Numbered from the stretch's first letter, positions 1-5,876 are shown. The stretch is DNA of 12,979 nucleotides from Lysobacteraceae bacterium (GCA_011682665.1 JAACEG010000004.1:1-12979); one strand, 5' to 3'. Notes: generated from the letters alone by a model not told the origin. Numbers and translations: made by a program.

Positions 1-108
1 AAAGGCGTGAATAAATTTGTAAAAATTGATAGAGAAAATAATAAATATATAGAATTGGTAACAGATTATCGGACTGGGATTGACAAAATCGCCCAAATAA
101 TTTATTAA
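1..108 (+). CDS. C-terminal fragment of an unidentified protein (5' end outside window)
   Basis: An open frame runs from base 1 to a TAA at 106-108 and gives 35 residues ending in DYRTGIDKIAQIIY. The frame is uninterrupted and has the Lys/Ile/Asn-rich composition of the other genes here, so it is probably the end of a real gene, but at 35 residues an open frame by chance in AT-rich DNA cannot be excluded. I do not recognise the family. The promoter of the next gene starts 6 bases after the stop, so the two are probably separate transcription units. Confidence 0.45.
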   Translation, partial: KGVNKFVKIDRENNKYIELVTDYRTGIDKIAQIIY

Positions 109-113
109 AAAAT

Positions 114-141
114 TTGACATTTTATTTATTTATATTATTAT
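114..141 (+). promoter_or_regulatory. Promoter of the toxin-antitoxin island
   Basis: A perfect -35 box TTGACA lies at 114-119 and a TATTAT -10 box at 136-141 with a 16-bp spacer. Transcription would begin around 148, about 25 bases upstream of the antitoxin ATG at 174. There is no Shine-Dalgarno in the short leader, so translation of the first gene would start from a nearly leaderless message. The -10 box is in a run of A/T where other hexamers are possible; the -35 box is the firmer part. Confidence 0.55.
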
Positions 142-164
142 GTAATTATATAATTATGTAATTA
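138..164 (+). promoter_or_regulatory. Candidate operator: palindrome with flanking direct repeats
   Basis: The 14-bp perfect palindrome TAATTATATAATTA occupies 143-156. An 11-bp direct repeat TTATGTAATTA occurs at 138-148 and again at 154-164. The site starts inside the -10 box and covers the expected transcription start. Antitoxins with a swapped-hairpin AbrB/MazE fold commonly bind symmetric sites over their own promoter, so this is the natural autoregulatory operator of the downstream gene. The AT-rich background makes palindromes likelier by chance, but the direct repeat plus palindrome over the promoter is more than expected. Confidence 0.45.
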
Positions 165-173
165 AATAATTTT

Positions 174-458
174 ATGAAAACAAAAACATTAAAACTTTTT
201 GGCACAGGACAAATAACAATACCAAAAGAATGGCGGAATTTTTTTGGCACCGACACATTAAAAGCTGTGTTTGATAAGGACAAAAATGAGATTAAAATTA
301 AAGCTGTAAAAATGGTTGAAATAGAGGAAACAAAATGGATACCAGCGAAACAGTTGGAAAAAGATTTGGAAAAAGTTAATCTGAATAAAAATTTTAAAAG
401 GGAATTATTAAATGGCTATAAAAAATCTGATTTTTATAATAGCCCTATTAAAAAATAA
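174..458 (+). CDS. AbrB/MazE-family antitoxin of a type II toxin-antitoxin pair
   Basis: A 94-residue protein. Residues 3-50 form a SpoVT/AbrB (swapped-hairpin) DNA-binding domain; the signature GTGQITIPKEWR is at residues 10-21, followed by a beta-rich stretch to about residue 50. The rest (51-94) is a charged, probably helical tail, which in this class wraps and neutralises the toxin. The stop codon overlaps the start of the next gene (TAATG at 456-460), which implies coupled translation and tight antitoxin/toxin stoichiometry. The ATG at 174 is the only reasonable start; no Shine-Dalgarno is visible. Expected roles are neutralising the downstream toxin and repressing the promoter at 114-141. 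Family assignment is firm; the specific operator is inference. Confidence 0.85.
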   Translation: MKTKTLKLFGTGQITIPKEWRNFFGTDTLKAVFDKDKNEIKIKAVKMVEIEETKWIPAKQLEKDLEKVNLNKNFKRELLNGYKKSDFYNSPIKK

Positions 459-709
459 TGAAATATAAAATTAAACATATAAAATCGCATTTAAATATAT
501 ATCTTAATAAGCATAGATTATGCAAGAAATGGGAAAAAGCTAAAAATTTTTTAGAAAACGATTTATCTCATCCGTCATTAAATTTTGAAAAAATAATTTT
601 GAAAGATACAGTTTTTTACAGTTTTAGGCTTGATAAAAAATATCGCGGAATTTGTATTTTAGACAAAAATAATATTGAAATTATTTTATTCACAAATCAT
701 TATAAATAA
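458..709 (+). CDS. RelE/ParE-superfamily toxin, YoeB-like ribonuclease
   Basis: An 83-residue basic protein of the size of YoeB (84 residues). By eye, E44, R63, H81 and Y82 fall where YoeB has its catalytic E46, R65, H83 and Y84; the diagnostic stretches are HPSL (38-41), YSFRLDKKYRGI (54-65) and the terminal FTNHYK. The known role of the family is ribosome-dependent or free mRNA cleavage that arrests translation. The frame is intact, so the toxin is presumably active. It starts inside the antitoxin's stop codon. Pairing with an AbrB-type antitoxin rather than a YefM/Phd- or RelB-type one is a mix-and-match arrangement. HigB-like or ParE-like activity is possible instead. Confidence 0.82.
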   Translation: MKYKIKHIKSHLNIYLNKHRLCKKWEKAKNFLENDLSHPSLNFEKIILKDTVFYSFRLDKKYRGICILDKNNIEIILFTNHYK

Positions 710-726
710 AAAATAATTTTAAAAAT

Positions 727-921
727 ATGAATACAAAAACAATATATTCAATTAAACAGATAAAAAAAATAGGTAAAATAGAAAAAGATATTTTGATGAT
801 AAAAAAAACAACTATTAAACATCCTATAATTTCATTAAAGGGTATTTTAAAAGGAGTAGTAATAAACGAAAAAAATATACAAAAAGCAAAAAAGTCTGTA
901 TTTAAAACAGTAAAAATTTAA
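727..921 (+). CDS. Small antitoxin of a PIN-type (VapBC-like) module
   Basis: A 64-residue, Lys/Ile-rich protein. The C-terminal half carries the pattern HPIISLKGILKGVVI followed by a helix of the form NEKNIQKAKKSVFK, which resembles the toxin-binding segment of short antitoxins that usually precede PIN-domain toxins. No DNA-binding fold is obvious in the first 30 residues. It starts 17 bases after the YoeB-like toxin stop, in the same direction, so it is probably in the same transcript. The PIN toxin remnant begins 4 bases after its stop, as expected for such a pair. The toxin is broken, so this antitoxin is now an orphan. No Shine-Dalgarno is visible. Confidence 0.65.
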   Translation: MNTKTIYSIKQIKKIGKIEKDILMIKKTTIKHPIISLKGILKGVVINEKNIQKAKKSVFKTVKI

Positions 922-925
922 TTTT

Positions 926-1185
926 ATGCAATATTATGTTGCCGATACTCATGCCTTTTTATGGTATTTAACCGATAGTTCTAAACTTTCAAAAAAAAGC
1001 AAGGAAAATTTTTGATTTAGCCGATAACGGAAAAGCTATTATTATAATTTCAGCTGTTGTATTGTTGGAATCTATTGATATTTTAGATAAAAAGAAATAA
1101 TAAATCACCATTAGAATTGGCAAAAGTCGAATTGCCAAAATATCATAACTGGATAACATTGGTTAGGAAAAAATTTAGGGCCTAG
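926..1185 (+). pseudogene. Broken PIN-domain (VapC-like) toxin
   Basis: From the ATG at 926 the frame gives the classic PIN start MQYYVADTHAFLWYLTD, with the first metal-binding acid at D7, and runs to a TGA at 1013-1015. The reading continues one base to the right from 1014 (DLADNGKAIIIISAVVLLESIDIL), which is the next PIN segment including the conserved acidic position in LLES, and stops at 1098-1100. A third frame from 1099 stays open to 1183-1185 but I cannot match it to PIN. Intact relatives are about 130 residues; here only about the first 55 are recognisable and the C-terminal metal-binding residues are missing. Two shifts in the same direction plus the missing C-terminal half fit a decaying gene better than programmed frameshifting. 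A sequencing error could explain one shift but not the truncation. Confidence 0.72.
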
Positions 1186-1224
1186 CCCACAAGTTACCTA
1201 CCAGTTCCAAAAATTATATTGTTT

Positions 1225-3573
1225 ATGCTGGAAAAAACATTAAAATATGTAATATGGTTAGGGTTAGGGATAATTGCTTTTGTTCCTGTTTTAATGTATG
1301 GCGGATTTTTTTTCCCTTTTATTTTTACTAAAGTTTTAGTTTTCAGAGTAATTATTGAGATTATTTTTGTTCTTTATTTGTTGTTAATTTCAATCAATAT
1401 TAATTATAAACCACGTTTTACAATTATATTTTTTTCTTTCTTAACTTATATTGTCTTAACTTTTATATCCTCATTATTAGGGAGCAACTTTTATCTTAGT
1501 TTTTGGGGCGATATAGAAAGAAGCGAAGGGATAATGTTATTACTCCATCTTTTTGCTTTCTTCACGATAATTTCAGGATTTATCAGAAACAAAAAAGAAT
1601 GGCTTTTATATTTTGACCTTGCTATTATTGGGAGTTTAGTTGTGAGTTTTTTCGCCTTAGGACAAAAATTGAATCTAAATTTTGTTTTAAACGCAGGGCA
1701 GGGGAGGCTTTCATCCACAATTGGCAATCCGGCTTTTTTAGCCGGTTATCTAATTTTTGGAGTTTTTTTTGCTGTTTTCCTTTTCTTTCAAAGAAAAAAT
1801 CAGTGGCTAAAAAAATATTATATTTTAACAGCTATCTTTGAGCTTTATATTATTATTCAAACAGCGACAAGAGGAGCTTTTGTTGGCTTAATATTTTCTT
1901 TAATTCTATCAATATTTTTACTTGTTTTTTTCACAAAAACCAACAAAAAAATAAAACAAGCTTTTTTACTACTTATTTTAATATTATTTTTGTTTGGAGG
2001 TTTTGTCTATTTTAATCAAAATACTTCTTTTGTTAAAAATTCAGAATTTCTAAAAAGAATGTCCAGTATTTCCTTAAATGACAGAACTACAGATACTCGT
2101 CTAATGACCTGGAGCTCAGCTTGGCAAGGAATCAAAAATAAACCATTATTTGGCTGGGGCTATGAAAATTTTAACTTAGTTTTTAATAAATATTTTAATC
2201 CATATATTTACGAAGATCCTGGATCGCGAATTTGGTTTGACAGGGCCCACAATGTTATTTTTGACCGCGCCGTTACAGGCGGAATAATTGGACTATTAGC
2301 TTATGTTTTTTTGATTTTTTATCCAGCCTATTTTTTGTTTAAAAAAATAATTATTAAGAAAAATGAATGTTTTATTATTTCTTTTTTTAAAAAATACTTT
2401 TTAAGAAAAAAAACAGGTCAAAACATAGATGAAGAAAGAAATAACGATTCAACAGATAAAATAACAGCAATAATTTTTATTTCTTTAATTTTTGCTTATT
2501 TTATACAGGATCTCTTTGTTTTTGATGTTTTAGTAACTTATATTCCATTAGTTTTGATTTTAGGGTTCCTTTCTTCTTATGATAAAGAATTCAAATTCAA
2601 AATATTAGAAAATAAACAGTTTTATAAAATAAATTTTGTTATTTTATTGATTCTTTTTTTACCGATTATATATCTAGTTAATATTAAGCCAGCAGAAGCC
2701 AATATGACAATAATTAAGGCAATGAAAGCGGCAAGCTCAAAAGACTTTGAAAATAGTTATAATTTATTTTTAAAAGCTCTTTCCTATAATACTTACGGGA
2801 ATCAGGAATATAGAATTCGTTTTGCTGAATTCGTTGATACTATGATTTATAAAAAAGACAAAACTGATGCTTTCCGCAGAAAGGCTTCTTTAAAGATAAA
2901 TGAAGAATTAAAAAAACAAATTTTAGAGATGCCCAATGATGTTGCTAATTATATATTATTAATGCGGCATTATAATAGGGCATATATTTATAATATTAAT
3001 CTTTTAAATAATGTTATTGCTGTTTCCAAAGAAGCAGAAAATCTGAGCCCGACAAGACCACATATTTATTATGAGAGAGGTTATGCGCAAATTTATTTGG
3101 GAAACTACTACTCAGAGAAAGGAGAAAAGGGAAAGGCGTCTGAATTTTATAAAAAAGGAATAAAAAGTTTTAAACAAGCTATTAGTTTGAATAATCAAGT
3201 AGAGGAATCTTATCTTAATTTGATTTTAATGCTTATGGTTTCCCATCAAACTGATGAAATTAACAATTATTTAAACAAGATGGATAAACTTGGAATAAAA
3301 TATCAGAAAGAAAAAAGTTTAAAAAGAATCGCATCTGCTGCTGTCGCTACTAAAGAATATGATTTTGCTATTGAATTTTATAAAAAATTAACAAAAATTT
3401 GCCCTGATGAGCCAAAATATTGGATTGATCTTTCCCTATCTTATATTTATAAAGGAGACAAAGATAAAGCTATTGAAATTGCTAAAAAAGTTAAATCATT
3501 CGGCGCAAATTATGAATCTCAAGCAGATGAGTTTATTAAAAAAATCTCTGATAAAAATTTTAAGATTAAATAA
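1225..3573 (+). CDS. O-antigen ligase/Wzy-like polytopic membrane protein with C-terminal TPR-like repeats
   Basis: A protein of about 782 residues. Residues 1-485 contain roughly eleven hydrophobic segments, the architecture of the Wzy_C family (O-antigen ligases, polymerases and PglL-type O-oligosaccharyltransferases). Visible family hallmarks are GNPAFLAGYL, TATRGAF with R216, the extracytoplasmic loop stretch TRLMTWSSAWQGIKNKPLFG and GWGYENF, and RAHN with H342, followed by a further membrane segment. These proteins move an undecaprenyl-linked glycan onto an acceptor such as a lipid, a polymer end or a protein. From about residue 490 the protein becomes soluble and helical with TPR-like units (for example around YYERGYAQIYLGNYYSEKG and YWIDLSLSYIYKGDKDKAIE), a plausible acceptor-binding part. 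The ATG at 1225 is preferred over an in-frame TTG at 1219; no Shine-Dalgarno is seen. Substrate is unknown; no sugar-synthesis genes are in the window. Confidence 0.82.
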   Translation: MLEKTLKYVIWLGLGIIAFVPVLMYGGFFFPFIFTKVLVFRVIIEIIFVLYLLLISININYKPRFTIIFFSFLTYIVLTFISSLLGSNFYLSFWGDIERSEGIMLLLHLFAFFTIISGFIRNKKEWLLYFDLAIIGSLVVSFFALGQKLNLNFVLNAGQGRLSSTIGNPAFLAGYLIFGVFFAVFLFFQRKNQWLKKYYILTAIFELYIIIQTATRGAFVGLIFSLILSIFLLVFFTKTNKKIKQAFLLLILILFLFGGFVYFNQNTSFVKNSEFLKRMSSISLNDRTTDTRLMTWSSAWQGIKNKPLFGWGYENFNLVFNKYFNPYIYEDPGSRIWFDRAHNVIFDRAVTGGIIGLLAYVFLIFYPAYFLFKKIIIKKNECFIISFFKKYFLRKKTGQNIDEERNNDSTDKITAIIFISLIFAYFIQDLFVFDVLVTYIPLVLILGFLSSYDKEFKFKILENKQFYKINFVILLILFLPIIYLVNIKPAEANMTIIKAMKAASSKDFENSYNLFLKALSYNTYGNQEYRIRFAEFVDTMIYKKDKTDAFRRKASLKINEELKKQILEMPNDVANYILLMRHYNRAYIYNINLLNNVIAVSKEAENLSPTRPHIYYERGYAQIYLGNYYSEKGEKGKASEFYKKGIKSFKQAISLNNQVEESYLNLILMLMVSHQTDEINNYLNKMDKLGIKYQKEKSLKRIASAAVATKEYDFAIEFYKKLTKICPDEPKYWIDLSLSYIYKGDKDKAIEIAKKVKSFGANYESQADEFIKKISDKNFKIK

Positions 3574-3601
3574 TAAATTTAAATCATATAATTGGCGGTT
3601 A

Positions 3602-3771
3602 TATAGGGTCTGGTGACGAGAGTGTTTTCGTAACGAAATTTTTAGATTTTGAGACAAATTTTTTAAATAATTTTTTTAGCCTACCCCTAAGGTAAGGTAA
3701 AAAAATTTGAAGAAAATTTGACCAAAAGATGAAAATTGCAGTAGAAACGGCTCTCGTCACCAGCCCCTATA
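3602..3771. repeat. ~170-nt near-palindromic element (long hairpin; MITE-like or structured RNA)
   Basis: The ends TATAGGG (3602-3608) and CCCTATA (3765-3771) pair, then CTGGTGACGAGAG (3610-3622) pairs with CTCTCGTCACCAG (3751-3763), giving a 21-bp terminal stem with one mismatch. Further in, CAAATTTT (3655-3662) pairs with AAAATTTG (3713-3720), and the tip is a compact hairpin with TTTTTTTA and CCTACC (3671-3685) against GGTAAGG and TAAAAAAA (3691-3705) around a CCTAA loop. The symmetry holds from end to end, so the element folds back on itself almost completely. It encodes nothing evident. It could be a non-autonomous mobile element (no transposase here), a structured RNA, or a processed repeat. 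It lies 28 bases after the Wzy-like gene. Confidence 0.7.
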
Positions 3772-3796
3772 CAGATAAAACATTATAAAATCGCAT

Positions 3797-3905
3797 TGTC
3801 ATTGCGAGGAGCGACTGAAAGGAGCGACGAAGCAATCCCGAGGATTGGCGCTGTTATTCCATGGGATTGCTTCGTCAGTCGTTTTACTCCTTCCTCGCAA
3901 TAACA
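3797..3905. repeat. Inverted pair of 'TGTCATTGCGAGG ... GAAGCAATCCC' repeats
   Basis: The left arm (3797-3839) begins TGTCATTGCGAGGA and ends GACGAAGCAATCCC. The right arm (3863-3905) is its reverse complement with the same ends (GGGATTGCTTCGTC ... CCTCGCAATAACA) but a different middle. The arms are 43 bases each and 23 bases apart. The GC content stands out against the AT-rich surroundings. Two further copies lie at 12864-12935 and 12947-12979. Short repeats with these ends are known from many unrelated bacterial genomes. In RNA this one would form a long stem that could also stop transcription arriving from the Wzy-like gene. Confidence 0.8.
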
Positions 3906-3921
3906 GGAATGTCCAATGACA

Positions 3922-3950
3922 TTGTTTATTTTTTTATTTTTTGTTATAAT
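3922..3950 (+). promoter_or_regulatory. Extended -10 promoter for the M23 peptidase gene
   Basis: A perfect TATAAT at 3945-3950 is preceded by TGT at 3942-3944, which makes a textbook extended -10 element (TGnTATAAT). A TTGTTT hexamer at 3922-3927 sits exactly 17 bases upstream as a partial -35 box. Transcription would begin near 3957, leaving a leader of about 97 bases before the ATG at 4054. Confidence 0.6.
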
Positions 3951-3958
3951 ATATTTTA

Positions 3959-3984
3959 AGTATTAAGTATCTAGTATTAAGTAT
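3959..3984 (+). repeat. 12-bp direct repeats just downstream of the promoter
   Basis: AGTATTAAGTAT occurs at 3959-3970 and again at 3973-3984, and a third partial copy (AGTATTAAG) overlaps at 3980-3988. The copies lie at the predicted transcription start of the peptidase gene. They could be a regulator binding site or simple replication slippage; nothing else in the window distinguishes these. Confidence 0.5.
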
Positions 3985-4053
3985 TAAGAATTATTAATTA
4001 CTGGTTGGAAAAATTTATGTTACTGAGGATTAAAATTGTAAATTTTAAATGCA

Positions 4054-5313
4054 ATGCTTGTGAAAAATATTTTTAAAAATAGCAAAAAAATTTTTATTGG
4101 ATTAATTTTGATCCTAATTTTATTATTAGGAATAAAAAATAGTTATAAAGTTTTCGCTTATCAAGATGAAACTAACAATAAAATAAAAACAACCGAGAAG
4201 GGGATTGGACAACAAAAAGAAAATATTAAAAAATTAAAAGAGAAAGCCGAGTCTTATAAAAAAGCGATTGAAGAAAAAACAATAGAAATATCAACTTTGG
4301 AAGAGCAAATATCAGTATTTGACAATAGAATTGCTGAAAAAAAAATAGATATTAAGATTACCCAAGAAGAAATAATCCAAAAAAAGAAAGAAATAGAAAA
4401 AAAGGAATTAGAAATAGATGCTAAAAAAAAAGAAATAGAAAAACAGAAACAAAAAATAGCTGATTTTATTAGATTGATTTATAAAAACGACCAAAAAAGT
4501 TATTTGGAAGTTTTAGTGCTTAATGATTCGTTTTCAGATTTTTTTAATTACTTAACTTTTACAAAAGATATAGAATATCAATTAAAAAATGTTTTAGATA
4601 AAGTGATACTTTTAAAAGAAAATTTAGAGAAAGATAAAGATTTATTAGAACGTAAAAAACAAAATTTAGAAAAATTAAATAAAAAATTGATTGGCGAGAA
4701 AAAAGGTTTAGAAGAAGAAAAAACACTAAAAGAAACCTTATTAAAAGAAACGAAATATAGTGAAAGAATATTTCAAAGATTGCTTAAAAAAACAAAACAA
4801 GATAGAATAAAGGCCAACAAAAACATCCTACGATTAGAAAGAGAGAAGAGAAAATTATTTGAAGAACAAAAAAAGAAAAGAGTATTAGATGATTCATCAA
4901 AGCTTTCCTGGCCAGTTGACCCTTCTCGGGGCATTAGCGCTTATTTTCATGATCCAACTTATCCTTTCCGTTATTTATTTGAACATCCTGGTATAGATAT
5001 TAGAATATCGCAAGGAACGCCTATTCACGCGCCTGCTAACGGTTATGTTGCCAAAGCACACGACAATGGAATGGGGTATAGTTATATTATGTTAATTCAC
5101 GATAATGGTATATCAACTGTGTATGGTCATGTTAGCAAAATTTTAGTTAAAGAAGATCAATTTGTAACAAGAGGAGAGATAATTGGGAAAACAGGGGGTA
5201 AACCAGGCACTCCTGGCGCAGGGAAGCTAACTACTGGCGCACATTTACATTTTGAAGTTCGGCTTAATGGGATTCCTGTTGATCCTCTAAGTGGCTATAT
5301 GCCTGATTTTTAG
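4054..5313 (+). CDS. Secreted coiled-coil M23 (LytM/EnvC-type) peptidoglycan peptidase
   Basis: A 419-residue protein. A basic N-terminus and hydrophobic stretch at residues 13-28, ending near VFAYQD, form a signal peptide or membrane anchor. Residues 37-285 are a long Glu/Lys-rich coiled coil interrupted by a less charged stretch around 140-175. The LytM domain spans about 290-415. The zinc ligands and catalytic residues are all present: H311 and D315 (HPGID), H359 (YGH), and H397/H399 (HLHFEV). It should therefore be an active metallo-endopeptidase cutting peptide crosslinks, unlike EnvC, whose LytM domain is degenerate. The layout is that of EnvC/PcsB-like division hydrolases, where the coiled coil mediates recruitment or autoinhibition. 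No Shine-Dalgarno is visible at 4054; the extended -10 promoter lies about 100 bases upstream. A candidate terminator follows 12 bases after the stop. Confidence 0.9.
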   Translation: MLVKNIFKNSKKIFIGLILILILLLGIKNSYKVFAYQDETNNKIKTTEKGIGQQKENIKKLKEKAESYKKAIEEKTIEISTLEEQISVFDNRIAEKKIDIKITQEEIIQKKKEIEKKELEIDAKKKEIEKQKQKIADFIRLIYKNDQKSYLEVLVLNDSFSDFFNYLTFTKDIEYQLKNVLDKVILLKENLEKDKDLLERKKQNLEKLNKKLIGEKKGLEEEKTLKETLLKETKYSERIFQRLLKKTKQDRIKANKNILRLEREKRKLFEEQKKKRVLDDSSKLSWPVDPSRGISAYFHDPTYPFRYLFEHPGIDIRISQGTPIHAPANGYVAKAHDNGMGYSYIMLIHDNGISTVYGHVSKILVKEDQFVTRGEIIGKTGGKPGTPGAGKLTTGAHLHFEVRLNGIPVDPLSGYMPDF

Positions 5314-5324
5314 AGTAGGGGATG

Positions 5325-5354
5325 TTGTAAAATTACTTTACAAATTATTTTTTT
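5325..5354 (+). terminator. Candidate intrinsic terminator after the M23 gene
   Basis: TTGTAAA (5325-5331) and TTTACAA (5337-5343) form a perfect 7-bp stem with a 5-base loop, followed by ATTA and seven T residues. The stem is mostly A-T, so termination may be partial. Its right arm overlaps a possible -35 box of the next unit. Confidence 0.45.
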
Positions 5355-5364
5355 AAGTTAATAT
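5337..5364 (+). promoter_or_regulatory. Possible promoter of the small-gene pair
   Basis: TTTACA at 5337-5342 matches the -35 consensus in five of six positions, and TAATAT at 5359-5364 lies after a 16-base spacer (TATAAA at 5362 is an alternative). The site is embedded in the terminator of the preceding gene. In DNA this AT-rich the call is tentative. Confidence 0.3.
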
Positions 5365-5407
5365 AAAACTAAAATAAAAAATAAACAAAAAATAGGAGGG
5401 GGATAAT

Positions 5408-5572
5408 ATGAGAACTAGAGAAAATATTCCTTGTTTAATTCTTGATTTTTTTCTCCCGCAAAACAAAATGGAGAAAAAAATATCGTTATTTCAAAAAGAG
5501 AAAAAACAAAAAACAGATAAAGTTAAAGCAAATATACCTGATTGGATGCTTTTATATTTTCCAGATAAATAA
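5408..5572 (+). CDS. Small 54-residue protein of unknown function, strong Shine-Dalgarno
   Basis: The ATG at 5408 opens a 54-codon frame ending in TAA at 5570-5572. It is preceded at a 5-base spacing by AGGAGGGGG (5394-5402), the strongest ribosome binding site in the window, which is the main reason to call it. The protein begins MRTRENIPCLILDFFLPQNK, has a very basic middle (residues 22-40) and ends NIPDWMLLYFPDK. There is no signal peptide, no membrane span long enough, and a single Cys at residue 9. Two hydrophobic patches around a basic linker suggest a peptide that docks on a partner. It is followed by the zinc-finger-like gene after only 21 bases, again with a strong ribosome site, so the two are an operon. 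I do not recognise the family. Confidence 0.6.
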   Translation: MRTRENIPCLILDFFLPQNKMEKKISLFQKEKKQKTDKVKANIPDWMLLYFPDK

Positions 5573-5593
5573 AAGAAGGAGGGTAGTGGCAAA

Positions 5594-5821
5594 ATGAAAA
5601 TTGCCGGAAAAATTAATGGGTTTGGTAAAAGAAAAAAGGATAGTAGGAGAATATGCAAAGGGGAAAAATGTAAAAATTATGTTTATAGGAATCCTATCTA
5701 TGCAGGTCAACCATCTAGAACTTTTTGTTCTAAGGATTGCGAAGATATTATTGATATTGATAATGATAATATTGATATTGATGTGACAAAAATTTCTCCT
5801 TGCATATTTTATCAAGAATAG
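5594..5821 (+). CDS. Small Cys4 zinc-finger-like protein of unknown function
   Basis: A 75-residue protein starting at the ATG at 5594, with AGGAGGG at 5577-5583 as ribosome binding site. The first 20 residues are strongly basic. Four cysteines form C21-x4-C26 and C45-x3-C49 (in CKGEKC and FCSKDC), spaced like a treble-clef zinc finger of the 'RxC...C...FCSxxC' kind. An acidic Asp/Ile alternation follows (DIIDIDNDNIDIDV, about 51-64). A basic N-terminus plus zinc knuckle suggests nucleic-acid or ribosome binding, but this is inference. It shares an operon with the 54-residue gene upstream and ends 27 bases before a hairpin terminator. A second in-frame-shifted ATG at 5601 gives no conserved pattern, so 5594 is the right frame. 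Confidence 0.7.
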   Translation: MKIAGKINGFGKRKKDSRRICKGEKCKNYVYRNPIYAGQPSRTFCSKDCEDIIDIDNDNIDIDVTKISPCIFYQE

Positions 5822-5847
5822 GGATGATATAATAAATCATAATAAAC

Positions 5848-5876
5848 AATGCCGAGACTTAAAGTCACGGCATTTA
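5848..5876 (+). terminator. Terminator hairpin after the small-gene operon
   Basis: AATGCCG (5848-5854) pairs with CGGCATT (5867-5873), and inside it GACT pairs with AGTC around a three-base loop, with one A-A mismatch between the two helices. A short T-rich tail (TTATTTA) follows. It sits 27 bases after the zinc-finger-like gene, at the start of the convergent intergenic region. Confidence 0.6.

Noticed and set aside
926..1015. Programmed +1 frameshift to make a full PIN toxin
   Set aside because: A second shift at about 1098 and loss of the C-terminal half make decay the simpler explanation.
1491..1727. 78-codon minus-strand frame inside the Wzy-like gene
   Set aside because: Antisense to a well-supported membrane protein with clear family motifs; no ribosome site or pattern.
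3407..3616. 69-codon plus-strand frame overlapping the end of the Wzy-like gene
   Set aside because: It is an out-of-frame shadow of the TPR-like region; Lys/Leu-rich with no recognisable pattern.
3574..4053. tRNA or other known structured RNA gene
   Set aside because: No cloverleaf or CCA end was found; the folding seen is a single long hairpin and a repeat doublet.
4017..4076. 19-codon frame (ending FKCNACEKYF) upstream of and overlapping the M23 start
   Set aside because: Too short, no ribosome site, and overlaps the gene start in another frame; likely chance, although a leader peptide cannot be excluded.
5552..5815. 87-codon minus-strand frame over the zinc-finger-like gene
   Set aside because: The plus strand has strong ribosome sites and paired cysteines; the antisense frame has neither.
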